Shown one piece after another: positions 1-8,723 of a stretch of 64,000 nt of DNA. Below the pieces are notes generated by a model that saw only the letters and a list, made by a program, of their open reading frames with translations, had not been told where the DNA came from and searched no databases. The DNA comes from Mycobacterium syngnathidarum (GTDB lineage: Bacteria; Actinomycetota; Actinomycetes; Mycobacteriales; Mycobacteriaceae): assembly GCF_001942625.1 (NCBI RefSeq), contig NZ_MLCL01000089.1:496001-560000 (forward strand), given 5' to 3'. A program made the position numbers and the translations under genes. Position 1 is the first letter of the stretch, and each line of letters opens with the position of its first letter.

Positions 1-1
1 G

Positions 2-82
2 CAGCGCGCAAAGCGGGGAGCGAAGTCGGCGCAGAGCAAGCACGACCGGCCCGCGAAGCGCCGCAGCGCCAAGGCAGGTTAA
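2..82 (+). CDS. C-terminal end of an upstream gene (partial)
   Basis: Reading frame 2 is open from the window edge to a TAA at 80-82 and encodes a strongly basic tail, ending PAKRRSAKAG. The stop overlaps the stop codon of the minus-strand membrane protein gene that follows, so the two genes converge. Only 26 residues are visible, so no function can be assigned. Lys/Arg/Ala-rich tails occur on mycobacterial nucleic-acid-binding proteins, but this one could be any C-terminus or an accidental open frame. Confidence 0.4.
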   Translation, partial: QRAKRGAKSAQSKHDRPAKRRSAKAG

Positions 83-1734
83 GGCTGGGGCGGGCGTTGC
101 GGACGACGCTGAATCCGCAGCGCCTGCGTCGGCACCTGAAGATCGGTGGTCGGCGGTGCGGCCAGCACCGTCGTCGAATCCTCCTTCAGGCGAACGATTC
201 TCGGGACCGACGCGGCACGGGGTTGCCGAGCGATGGTGGGCGGCGCCGGATCGTCGACGGCGAACCTGGACGGCACGACCTCCGTCGGCGGTTCGGGCGC
301 CGGTTTGGCCGCGCGACTTTCGCATCGCAGCAGGTAGCCGGCGAATGGCCCGGTGAACACCATCACCGCCAGCACGAGCAAGCTCAGCACGCACACGGCG
401 ACATCGAAGGTGCTGGTGATCTGCTGGGCCAGGTTGTTGCCGTAGATCGCCGCGGGCGCAGGGCCGGCGTAGCGCGGCGCCAGGGCCACACCGATGGCCA
501 CGTTCGCCGCCGTGAAGACGAACAGCACCGCGCTGAACGCCGCGGCGACGGTGGTCGAGGTGATCCCCTTGTCGAGCTGGCGATGCAGCCACCGCGCCAC
601 CAATGCGGTGATCAGGTTGAACACCGTCATCGCCACGGTGTCGTACAACGCCCGCGGCAGGTCGAGCGACCACGCGATCAGAAAGTCCACGATGCGCAAC
701 GCCGCCGCCGCGAACGCCCAGAAGGCGATGAGCGTCAAGCACTTCTGTGCGGCCCCGCGGTAGGCGCCGATGGTCGGCGGCTTGATCAGAAACACGGCGT
801 ACAGCGTCGTCGGCGCGACGATGGCAGCGGCGGCTGCCCAGGCGAGGTAACCCTCGTAGCCCACGGCCGCCGTCGAAGTGTTCTGGGCGATGCCGTGAAA
901 GGCATCGATGTCGCGGCCGATCCCGGCAAGCCACACCAGCGCGGCCGCGATCGCGCCCGAAACACCGATGGCCGTGGTGGCCAGCCGCGCCGCTCCGGTG
1001 CGCTCGGTCAGCCAGCGTGAGGCGATGACCAAGGCGATCATCGCCTCCGCACCGTAGAGCAGGGTGGTGACGATGACGGCGATATCGTGACCACCGAACT
1101 CGACCTGGGTGACGAACAGGTACCGCAGCCGCCAGTAGAGGTTGAAGGCCACCGACAGCGTCGCCAACGCGATCGAGATGAAACCGATCACCCGGGCAAT
1201 CGTGTACCAGCGGCGAAACTTGTTGTCCTCGACTGTGATCGACGTGATGGGCGGTTGCCCGGCCAGCAGTGCGCCGGCAACACCGAGCAGCATGCCCGGC
1301 CCCACCCCCGGCGGGACGGCACCGGTTCCGCCGCCGCTCACCGTCTGCGCCACGTGGTAGCCGACAAAGCAGATCACCACGACGAGGTAGGCAGCGCTGA
1401 GCGCAAGCCGCACGCGGCTGGTGCGGCGCACGTCGGCGGTCGCGGCCGCCAGCCGGAACGGACCGGCGTGCGGCGCGAGCGCGGCACCGACGGCAAGCAG
1501 CGTCACCACCGCCAGCGCGGCGAACGTCGACCCGGCACTGCCGGGGACTCCGAGGCCGAATTCCAGGTTCCACGGCAGCAACATCGCCGCCACCAGCAAC
1601 GCCACGGCGAGCCCGTCCCGCACCCGGTTGGTCCGGGTCGGCAGGTAACCGACCCGCGGGGGACGCTCCACGACTCGCGCGGCCATCGTCGCCACCTCGA
1701 CTGTGGCGGACGCGTCGTAACGCTCGTCGCTCAC
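79..1734 (-). CDS. Polytopic membrane protein of unknown function
   Basis: The 551-residue protein has about eleven hydrophobic segments and a cytoplasmic-looking Pro/Arg-rich tail of roughly 85 residues, so it is an inner-membrane protein. I do not recognise a catalytic or transporter signature. The GTG start at 1734 is chosen because GAGAGG lies 9 bases upstream; a longer frame opens at 1776 but has no ribosome-binding site. It is divergent from the Pro/Thr-rich protein gene at 1918. The large, evenly spaced membrane segments and soluble tail resemble other actinobacterial orphan membrane proteins. Function is unknown. Confidence 0.8.
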   Translation of the reverse strand: MSDERYDASATVEVATMAARVVERPPRVGYLPTRTNRVRDGLAVALLVAAMLLPWNLEFGLGVPGSAGSTFAALAVVTLLAVGAALAPHAGPFRLAAATADVRRTSRVRLALSAAYLVVVICFVGYHVAQTVSGGGTGAVPPGVGPGMLLGVAGALLAGQPPITSITVEDNKFRRWYTIARVIGFISIALATLSVAFNLYWRLRYLFVTQVEFGGHDIAVIVTTLLYGAEAMIALVIASRWLTERTGAARLATTAIGVSGAIAAALVWLAGIGRDIDAFHGIAQNTSTAAVGYEGYLAWAAAAAIVAPTTLYAVFLIKPPTIGAYRGAAQKCLTLIAFWAFAAAALRIVDFLIAWSLDLPRALYDTVAMTVFNLITALVARWLHRQLDKGITSTTVAAAFSAVLFVFTAANVAIGVALAPRYAGPAPAAIYGNNLAQQITSTFDVAVCVLSLLVLAVMVFTGPFAGYLLRCESRAAKPAPEPPTEVVPSRFAVDDPAPPTIARQPRAASVPRIVRLKEDSTTVLAAPPTTDLQVPTQALRIQRRPQRPPQP

Positions 1735-1917
1735 GTACCGATTCCTCTCTATGAGTGACAACGCAGCGGGACTCAACCAGCGTGCTCACTTTTGCTCCGA
1801 CGCACAAGCAGCGCTGGCAGCCGCATCGCTCGCCCCCCAGGGCCCGTCGCTGGTGTGCGGTAGCTTGGATTTGTCCGTCGGGGCTCGTACAACACCCATA
1901 AAGCAAGGAGTGGAACC

Positions 1918-3768
1918 GTGGACGTAGTCCTCGGGGTGGCGGTCACCGGGCGTGTGGCGCGCTTGGCCATGATCGGTTCGCCCGCGAGTGGCGGCCAGGT
2001 TCTGGATCAGTACGCGCTCGATCTGCCCGATGACCTGGTGGCCGAGATGTCGGAACTGGCCGAAACCATCATCGGCACCTACCGCGCCGTGACCGAGTCC
2101 GGCAACCAGGTGGCCGCGACCCGGCTGTGCGTGCCCGACGAATCGGCCGCCGACACGTTGCGCCAGACCGTGCTGCACGCCGGTGTGCCCAACGTCGAGG
2201 TGGTGACCGAAGCCGAGGCCGCCGCGGCTCTGGCCCGCAGCGTGGGTGCCGACGCCGCATTGCTGCTCGCCGATGACGACACCGTGTCGCTGACGACAGT
2301 CGGGGACCGGACAGCGACACCTGCCCCGGCATTGACGACACTGGCCACCATGCCGATCGGCACCGCCGGCCCGGCCGCCGCGTGCGCGGCGGTGTTGCAG
2401 CGGCTGCCCGCCGACGAAGCGCCGACCCGCGTGCTGTTGGTCGGGCAACGCCTCGATCTCGATTCCGTTGCCGCAGAACTCAGTTCGACCGCTCCGGTGG
2501 AGGTGGCCGCGGATGCCGGCTACGCGATAGCCCGCGGCGCAGCCCAATTGGTCGGCGATGTCGCACCGGCGAGTGCGTCCACTCAGATGGCGCCTGTCGT
2601 CGATGCACCACAGGCGCCGACGCAGATGGCGCCGCTTTCAGAGGCCACCCAAATGGCGCCCGCGGCGGCCGATGCAACGCAAATGGCGCCCGCCGCAGGC
2701 GACCCGACCCAGATGGCACCGGCCCGTGCGGACGCCGCCGTCGGACCGGATCTGGCGTACTCGCAGGAGCCCGAGGACCAACCCTGGGCCGACGAGATGC
2801 CGATGGACGCGGTCAACGAGTTCGTGCCCGAGCAGGAAGACGACCCGGAATACACGACCGTCATCGCACCGCCTCCGCCGCGGATGCTGCTGATGGGCAG
2901 CGCCCTGGCGTTCGTGGTGGTCAGCTTCGCAACCCTGGCCACCGCTGTCGCGATCAACGTCCGGCCGACGGCCGATGTGCGCGCGCAACCGGCCCCCACC
3001 CAGCAGGCACAGACGGTGCCCGGCAATTACCTGCCGCCGGTGCCGCACGAGCCGGATCCGGTGGCGCTGCCGGTGTCTGTGCTAACCCCGCCGCCCGCGG
3101 CTCCGGCCGCGCCGAAGGTGCGCTCCGGCACCGGCAACCAACCGGTCCAAGCGCCTCACCCGGCGCCGCCTGCCGCACCGCCTGCGGTGCCCGCTCCCCC
3201 GCCGGTCGAGGTGTCGCCCGGCCCGGTGCCGGTTCCCGTTCCGGTGCCCGTGCCGGTACCGCTACCGCCGGTCGTGTGGCCGACACTGCCGTCACCGTGG
3301 GTGCCGACGACCCCGCCGACCACGACGACGAAACCTCCGACAACCACGACGGCGCCACCGACCACAACCACGACACAGCCGCCCACCACGACGACGCAGC
3401 CGCCGACGACGACCACAGCGCCGCCGACGACAACGACCGCGCCGCCGACCACCACTGCCCCACCCACGACAACGGCCCCACCCACGACAACGGTGCCGCC
3501 GACACACACGTCCACCGAAGCGTCCGCACCGACAACCGAAGCGCCGGCCCACACGGCACCGGTGGAACAGCCCACGACCCAGGCCCCGGTGACGACGGTG
3601 GCACCGCAGTACCCATCGGGCGGCGGTTCGTCGTCGAGTGACGGTGAATCCTCCGGAGGCGGGCTCTTCGGCGGCGGGAGCGGCAGCGGCTCCGGTGGGC
3701 TCTTCGGCGGCGGGAGCGGCAGCGGCTCCGGTGGTTCGCCGGTGACGACGATGCCCGCCAGCCCGTAA
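1918..3768 (+). CDS. Pro/Thr-rich single-pass protein with DUF7159-like N-terminal domain (Rv0312-like)
   Basis: The 616-residue protein has four parts. Residues 1-220 form a domain that starts VVLGVAVTG and later carries EAEAAAALARSVG, a ..LLADDD.. strand and ..ARGAAQLVG, which together resemble a degenerate Hsp70/actin-type ATPase lacking the usual phosphate-loop glycines (inference). Residues about 221-265 hold five TQMAP repeats, followed by an acidic stretch. One membrane helix lies near 322-345. The rest is a Pro/Val/Thr-rich stalk with TTTTAPPT-type repeats and a tail containing two copies of a GGLFGGGSGSGSG unit. GTG start with AAGGAG 7 bases upstream. In length and composition it matches M. 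tuberculosis Rv0312, a conserved Pro- and Thr-rich protein of unknown role. The stalk is likely outside the membrane. Confidence 0.85.
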   Translation: MDVVLGVAVTGRVARLAMIGSPASGGQVLDQYALDLPDDLVAEMSELAETIIGTYRAVTESGNQVAATRLCVPDESAADTLRQTVLHAGVPNVEVVTEAEAAAALARSVGADAALLLADDDTVSLTTVGDRTATPAPALTTLATMPIGTAGPAAACAAVLQRLPADEAPTRVLLVGQRLDLDSVAAELSSTAPVEVAADAGYAIARGAAQLVGDVAPASASTQMAPVVDAPQAPTQMAPLSEATQMAPAAADATQMAPAAGDPTQMAPARADAAVGPDLAYSQEPEDQPWADEMPMDAVNEFVPEQEDDPEYTTVIAPPPPRMLLMGSALAFVVVSFATLATAVAINVRPTADVRAQPAPTQQAQTVPGNYLPPVPHEPDPVALPVSVLTPPPAAPAAPKVRSGTGNQPVQAPHPAPPAAPPAVPAPPPVEVSPGPVPVPVPVPVPVPLPPVVWPTLPSPWVPTTPPTTTTKPPTTTTAPPTTTTTQPPTTTTQPPTTTTAPPTTTTAPPTTTAPPTTTAPPTTTVPPTHTSTEASAPTTEAPAHTAPVEQPTTQAPVTTVAPQYPSGGGSSSSDGESSGGGLFGGGSGSGSGGLFGGGSGSGSGGSPVTTMPASP

Positions 3769-3789
3769 CCGACTGCGCCGCCGGCGGAC

Positions 3790-6507
3790 CTACGTCACCA
3801 GCGTCGGCATGAATCTTCGCCCCACCCACTTGGCCGTCTCGACGGTCAGGAAGATCACGATCGACAACGCGATCGCGACCGACCACCCGCGGAAGGTGAT
3901 GGGCGCCGAGTGGAACCAGGTGTGCATGAACGGCGCGTAGGTGAACAGCAGCTGCAGAGCGATCATGGCTCCGGCCATCCGCCACACCCACCGATTGCCC
4001 CGGAACACCTGAGGCCGCAAGCTCGACGAGGTGACGAACCGGCAGTTCAGCAGATAGGCCAGCTGCCCCAAGGCCAGCATGTTCACCGCGGCGGTCTGGG
4101 CCACCGCCAGCGGATACCCACCGGCGCGGGCCACGAAGAACTCCGCCAGGGTGGCGCCGGCCACCAGGATCGACACCAGGGAGATCATCGCGACGTCGGC
4201 CCGGTTCACCAACGCTTGCTTGGGGGTGCGCGGCGGTCGCTGCATGAGACCGTCCTCGGCCTTCTCGAACACCAGCGCCAGCGACAGGGTGACGGAGGTG
4301 ACCATGTTGACCCACAGGATCTGCACCGGCTGCAGTGGGAGTGCGAACCCGGCCAGGATCGCGACCAGGATGATCAGTGACTGCGCGCCGTTGGTGGGCA
4401 GCATGAACAGCACGGATTTCCGGATGTTGTCGTAGATCCGCCGGCCTTCTTCGACCGCCCGCTCGATGGTCGCGAAGTTGTCGTCGGCCAGGATGATTCC
4501 GGCCGCTTCCTTGGTCGCCTCGGTCCCTTTGATCCCCATCGCGACACCGATGTCGGCGCGGGTCAGTGCCGGTGCGTCGTTGACGCCGTCACCGGTCATC
4601 GCGACCACCTTGCCCTGGGCTTGCAGGGCACTGACGATGCGCAGCTTGTGTTCCGGGCTCGTGCGGGCGTAGACGTGGACTTCGTCGGCCACCTGCCGCA
4701 GCCGGGTCTGGCTCATCTCCTCCAACTCGGCACCGCTGAGCACCCGCGGCGGATCGCCGACTTTGATGATCCCCATCTCGCGCGCGATGGCCTGCGCAGT
4801 TCCGGCGTGGTCACCGGTGATCATGGTGACCTGGATCCCGGCTGCGTGGCAGGTCGCGATGGCGGTGACGGCTTCGGGCCGCGGCGGATCGACGATGCCG
4901 ACGACGCCGAGAAATTCCAGTCCGTTCTCGACGTCACCGATGTCGACGGTGTCCGAACCGGCCGGCCGCCTGGCCGCGGCCAGCACCCGCAGGCCCCGCG
5001 CACTGAGTTCGTCGATGCGTGCCTCCCACGCGGCGCGGTCGAGCGGCTCTGCGGCGGAGCCGCCGGCCTGGGTGGCCGACCGGTCCAGCAGCCGGTCCGG
5101 TGCACCTTTGACGTAGAGGTAGCGCTCACCGCCGGGGGTGTCGTTGAGCGTCACCATGAACTTGTTGGCCGACTCGAACGGCACCACGCCCAGGCGTGGC
5201 CAGTCCGCATCGTCGATCCGTGCCTTCAGGGTCAGTGTGCGCAGCGCACCCTCGGTCGGCTCGCCCACCACCCGCCACTGACCATCAGCCTCGTTCAGGC
5301 GTGCGTCGTTGCACACGGCCATCGTCGTCAACAACGCTGCCAGGTCGGGATGGTCGGCCACCGTGATCGGGGCCCCGTCGAGTTCGAGGGCACCCTCGGG
5401 CCGGTATCCGGCGCCGGTGACGTCGAACAGGTGACGCGCGGTGGCCACGGTTCGGGCCGTCATCTCGTTCTGTGTGAGTGTGCCCGTCTTGTCCGAGCAG
5501 ATGACATTGACCGCGCCGAGTGCCTCGACGGCGGGAAGCTTGCGGGTGATCGCCCGCCTGCGGGCCATCTGCTGTACCCCGAGTGCCAAGGTGATGGTGA
5601 CGACTGCGGGCAACCCCTCCGGTATCGCGGCGACAGCGAAACCTATTGCAGCCGTGATCAATTCATCTACCGTGAATTGGTGCACCAGTTTGCCGACCAC
5701 CAGCATCACCGCGGCCGCGCCCAGGATGCCCACCGACAGCTGGCGACCGAAACGCGCCAGCTTGCGAGTCAGCGGGGTTTCGATGGATTCCACGTCGGCG
5801 ATCAGCGACTGGATCCGGCCGATCTCGGTGCTGGTGCCGGTGGCGGTCACCACGCCGGTGCCCGAACCGGCCGCCACGATGGTGCCCGAATACACCATCG
5901 ACATCCGATCGCCCAGACCGGCATCCGGGCCAACCTGAAGCACGTCCTTCTTGGCGGGCAGCGACTCACCGGTCAGCGCCGACTCCTCCACCCGCAGGTT
6001 CGCGACCGTCAGCAGGCGCATGTCGGCCGGGATACGGTCCCCCGACGCGATGCGCACGATGTCGCCGGGAACCAGGGTTTGTGCGTCTACCTGCTGCCAG
6101 TGACCGTCACGACGGACCTGCGCGGTCACCGACAACATGCCCCGGATGCTGTCCAGCGCGCGCTGGGCCCGGCCTTCCTGGATCAGGCCGACCACGGCGT
6201 TGACGATCGCGACGGACACGATCACCGCGCAATCGATCCAGTCGTTGAGGATGGCCTTGAGTACACCCGCGGCGATCAGGATGTAGATCAGCACATTGTT
6301 GAACTGCGCGAAGAACCGGAGAATCGCAGGCCGCGGACGCTTTTCGGGGAGCTTGTTCGGACCGTGGGCGGCCAGCCGCTCGCGCGCGCTGTCACCATCC
6401 AGCCCGTCGCCCGAACTGCCCAGAACCTCAAGCACTTCGGCGGCGCTGCGGGAATGCGCGAGCGCACTGACCAATGCATCTTCTGCCGGGGCGGCCGTTT
6501 CCGCCAT
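3790..6507 (-). CDS. P-type cation-transporting ATPase (P2A, CtpF-like)
   Basis: The 905-residue protein is a complete P-type ATPase that couples ATP hydrolysis to cation export across the inner membrane. It has an N-terminal cation-ATPase domain, actuator motif TGES (179-182), PEGLPA in the fourth membrane helix (296-301), the phosphorylation loop DKTGTLT (Asp339) and the hinge TGDGVND in the second half, then four to six C-terminal helices. The PEGLPA helix and overall order are those of P2A pumps (Ca2+-type). M. tuberculosis CtpF is also 905 residues and of this type, but orthology is not proven. No DosR-type box is evident in the short upstream region, unlike what is reported for ctpF. 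It converges with the Rv0312-like gene and is divergent from the small gene at 6618. Confidence 0.92.
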   Translation of the reverse strand: MAETAAPAEDALVSALAHSRSAAEVLEVLGSSGDGLDGDSARERLAAHGPNKLPEKRPRPAILRFFAQFNNVLIYILIAAGVLKAILNDWIDCAVIVSVAIVNAVVGLIQEGRAQRALDSIRGMLSVTAQVRRDGHWQQVDAQTLVPGDIVRIASGDRIPADMRLLTVANLRVEESALTGESLPAKKDVLQVGPDAGLGDRMSMVYSGTIVAAGSGTGVVTATGTSTEIGRIQSLIADVESIETPLTRKLARFGRQLSVGILGAAAVMLVVGKLVHQFTVDELITAAIGFAVAAIPEGLPAVVTITLALGVQQMARRRAITRKLPAVEALGAVNVICSDKTGTLTQNEMTARTVATARHLFDVTGAGYRPEGALELDGAPITVADHPDLAALLTTMAVCNDARLNEADGQWRVVGEPTEGALRTLTLKARIDDADWPRLGVVPFESANKFMVTLNDTPGGERYLYVKGAPDRLLDRSATQAGGSAAEPLDRAAWEARIDELSARGLRVLAAARRPAGSDTVDIGDVENGLEFLGVVGIVDPPRPEAVTAIATCHAAGIQVTMITGDHAGTAQAIAREMGIIKVGDPPRVLSGAELEEMSQTRLRQVADEVHVYARTSPEHKLRIVSALQAQGKVVAMTGDGVNDAPALTRADIGVAMGIKGTEATKEAAGIILADDNFATIERAVEEGRRIYDNIRKSVLFMLPTNGAQSLIILVAILAGFALPLQPVQILWVNMVTSVTLSLALVFEKAEDGLMQRPPRTPKQALVNRADVAMISLVSILVAGATLAEFFVARAGGYPLAVAQTAAVNMLALGQLAYLLNCRFVTSSSLRPQVFRGNRWVWRMAGAMIALQLLFTYAPFMHTWFHSAPITFRGWSVAIALSIVIFLTVETAKWVGRRFMPTLVT

Positions 6508-6617
6508 ATTCGGATAGTGCCCGGCGCGGCGACACCGCGCAATCGGTAGTTCGCTTTCCGGACGGCCGAGAGCCGATACCTTGGAAGCGACCGTCCGTTG
6601 CCGAAAGGAACGCCGCA

Positions 6618-6842
6618 GTGGCCAAGAAGCGCTGGAAAGACCTGTCCCCCAAAGCCAAGACGGCCGTCATCGCAGCGGCCGCCGCGGACGCCGGACTGCG
6701 GGCCTGGGCGTTGCGTGATCTCGCCGGCCGCGAGCCGAGCCGGATCAACGGACCGAAATGGTTGTGGGGCAGCGCGCTCGGACTGCTGAGCACCTCAGGC
6801 GTGCTGCCCGTGGCATATCTGCTTGTCGGACGTAGGTCCTGA
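6618..6842 (+). CDS. Small conserved-type membrane-associated protein, 74 aa
   Basis: The protein opens with a basic, hydrophilic stretch (AKKRWKDLSP), then an Ala-rich helix, and ends in a hydrophobic segment of about 20 residues and RRS. The pattern, including NGPKWLWG before the final helix, is typical of small actinobacterial proteins related to the PLDc_N/DUF5652 membrane proteins (family assignment from memory). GTG start with AAAGGA about 9 bases upstream; the longer open frame from 6474 has no support. The stop lies inside a perfect hairpin shared with the 3' end of rtcB. Function unknown. Confidence 0.7.
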   Translation: MAKKRWKDLSPKAKTAVIAAAAADAGLRAWALRDLAGREPSRINGPKWLWGSALGLLSTSGVLPVAYLLVGRRS

Positions 6843-6861
6843 CCGGCGGTCAGGACCTACG
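6831..6861. terminator. 14-bp perfect hairpin shared by two convergent gene ends
   Basis: A 14-bp stem with a 3-base loop covers the last codons of the 74-aa gene and the last codons and stop of rtcB on the other strand. There is no T-tract on either side, as is common for mycobacterial terminators. It probably acts in both directions. Confidence 0.65.
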
Positions 6862-8064
6862 TGCCCTTGACGTTCATCACCTGACGGAGCTCATGCTCGA
6901 CCTCGATCAGGCCGGCCGCGTCAGCCATCACGACGTCGATGTCCTTGTACGCGTCGGGAATCTCGTCGACCCACTGTTCCCCGTGCCGGTACTCGATGCC
7001 GTGCATCCGCCGCGCGAGGTCCTCGGCGGTGAAACGACGGCGTGCTTCGTTGCGCGAGAACCGGCGTCCGGCGCCGTGCGGGGCTGAGCACAGACCGGCC
7101 GGGTTGCCCTTGCCCCGCACTACATACGACCGCGTCCCCATGCTGCCGGGAATCAGGCCCAGCACGCCCGTGTGCGCATCGATGGCGCCTTTCGGGTCAA
7201 CCACACCTCACGGCCCCCGTGGTGCTCCTTGCGGGTGTAGTTGTGGTGGGTGTTCACCCGCTCGACCTCGAAGTCACCGGCAGTCTGCGGCCGATCCAGC
7301 GGCGCATAGCCCATCCACGAGGCGAACACCCACATGTAGCGGTCCATCATCTCGGCGCGGTTCTCGAGCGCGAACCGCTGCGCCCAGTTGAGTTCCCGCA
7401 GATAGTTCGCGAATTCCGGCGTGCCCTGCGGCAGGTAGGCCAGATCGGGGTCGGGCAGCTCGATCCACCACCGCTTCATCAGTTTCTGCGCGATGCGGAT
7501 GTGCTTCTGCGCGATCTTGTTTCCCACACCCCGTGAGCCCGAGTGCAAGAACAGCCACACCCGGTCGGCCTGGTCCAGGCACAGTTCGATGAAGTGGTTG
7601 CCGCCGCCGAGCGAGCCGAGCTGCTCGCGCCACTTGGGCGAGTGCGACAGGTCGATTTCGCCGTCCTTGGCCAGGTGCTCGAGATCGGCGATGCGGCCGT
7701 GCGTGAACGGGAATCGGGCCAGCGTGTCGTTGTAATTACCCGGCGACAGCGGAATCGCCGTCTCGATCGCCTTGCGCAGCGCCGTCAGGTCGCGACCCTG
7801 AAGGTCGGCGGCGGTGAACTCCGTGCGGGCAGCGATCATCCCGCAACCGATGTCGACACCGACCGCCGCCGGGATCACGGCGTCAATGGTGGGGATCACC
7901 GTGCCGACCGCTGAACCCTTGCCGCTGTGCGCATCTGGCATCAGTGCGACGTGGGGATGTACGAACGGCATCGAGGCGGTCTGCCTGGCCTGCTCGATGG
8001 TGTTGTCGTCGATGTGGCTGGCGAAGTTCACCAGCCTGTGGTCGGCGACCTGGCGCGCGGTCAT
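6857..8064 (-). pseudogene. rtcB: RtcB-type RNA ligase, frameshifted near codon 290
   Basis: RtcB joins 2',3'-cyclic phosphate or 3'-phosphate RNA ends to 5'-OH ends using GTP and Mn2+. The N-terminal part (start 8064, GGGAGA upstream) has DIGCGM, GGGNHF, HSGSRGVGN and HNYTRKE, which carry the metal ligands. The frame is lost at about 7188: it reads ..VWLTRKAPSMRT.. where the family expects ..TRKGAIDAHTG... The missing part continues in another frame down to 6857 and holds SAPHGAGR, whose His is the guanylylated residue. Restoring one G:C pair in the GG run at 7185-7189 rebuilds a normal protein of about 400 residues. This is either a true inactivating mutation or a sequencing error. No RtcA or archease gene is nearby. 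Confidence 0.88.
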
Positions 8065-8237
8065 GACTTCGATTCTCCCGACGCTGTCGAACGGTTTGTC
8101 GGTCGCGTTTGGCCCGATCGTGCCGGTCGACCGACCCACGGTGGGGCACAGCAATTTGCCAGATTTGACGGGAAACGGTACCTACGCGCCAGAATAGAGT
8201 TCGAGAAGCGAAGACGAGTCGGGACCCGGGGGGTCCG

Positions 8238-8462
8238 ATGAAACTTGGATGGTACGTGTTCATGCACCGGCCTGACGGTGGCGTGATGCCGATCGCTGGA
8301 TTCTGGCGCAAACGCGCCGCATTGCGGTGGATCGAGGAACACGCAGAAGGCGACCAGCACCTTGAGGTCCATCGGTTCGGCTGGTGGTCGGCTGATGCCG
8401 CCGGCCGGCGAACCGCAGCAGACCCCACGAGCGGCTGCCCGAGATCCGACAACCGCCGCTGA
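8238..8462 (+). CDS. Hypothetical protein, 74 aa
   Basis: A short, Trp-rich and Arg-rich protein with no signal peptide or membrane helix. The start MKLGWYVFMHRPDGGVMP looks like a real N-terminus, and codon third positions are GC-rich as in neighbouring genes. The upstream sequence forms a GGACCC-GGG-GGGTCC hairpin directly before the ATG, which could mask the start. It lies between rtcB (divergent) and tRNA-Tyr (convergent). I do not recognise a family. Confidence 0.5.
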   Translation: MKLGWYVFMHRPDGGVMPIAGFWRKRAALRWIEEHAEGDQHLEVHRFGWWSADAAGRRTAADPTSGCPRSDNRR

Positions 8463-8499
8463 GGCGCCAACCTGTCGGCACTGAGCCCACGAAACCAAA

Positions 8500-8523
8500 C
8501 AGGCCCCCTCGAAAGGGGGCCTG
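8500..8523 (-). terminator. Rho-independent-type terminator of tRNA-Tyr
   Basis: A perfect 10-bp GC-rich stem (CAGGCCCCCT paired with AGGGGGCCTG) with a 4-base loop lies 7 bases after the tRNA 3' end in the minus direction and is followed by TTTGGTTT. This is one of the clearest intrinsic terminators in the window. It could also stop transcription of the 74-aa gene arriving from the other side. Confidence 0.8.
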
Positions 8524-8530
8524 ACTTGGG

Positions 8531-8613
8531 TGGCAGGTACAGGATTCGAACCTGTGTAGGCGTAAGCCGACGGATTTACAGTCCGCTCCCATTGGCCGCT
8601 CGGGCAACCTGCC
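8531..8613 (-). tRNA. tyrT: tRNA-Tyr (GTA anticodon)
   Basis: On the minus strand the sequence folds as a class II tRNA of 83 bases. The acceptor arms are GGCAGGT and ACCTGCC, the discriminator base is A, the anticodon loop reads CTGTAAA (anticodon GTA), there is a long variable arm, and the T arm is CAGG-TTCGAAT-CCTG. The CCA end is not encoded: the genome has CCC after the discriminator. The long variable arm with GTA is diagnostic of bacterial tRNA-Tyr. Confidence 0.96.
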
Positions 8614-8723
8614 TGGGTGGTGCGCCGCCCCGTTTCCGGTTTGGTGCGACTAGCAGGGTACAACGAGGATGTACCCAAGTTACAAACCGGCAGGATTTAC
8701 CGAGGAAAGAGGAGGGGCGTCCA

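Noticed and set aside
3300..3520. Tandem repeats that could suggest a CRISPR array
   Set aside because: They are codon-level repeats of Thr/Pro in the coding stalk of the Rv0312-like protein, without constant repeats and variable spacers. No CRISPR array or cas gene was found in the window.
4621..6549. A 642-residue open frame antisense to the P-type ATPase gene
   Set aside because: Its product has no recognisable domain, and the opposite strand encodes a complete ATPase with all motifs in place.
6508..6617. A DosR-type box upstream of the CtpF-like ATPase
   Set aside because: No match to the GGGACTT-type consensus could be seen in the 110-base interval. The CtpF comparison therefore rests on protein features only.
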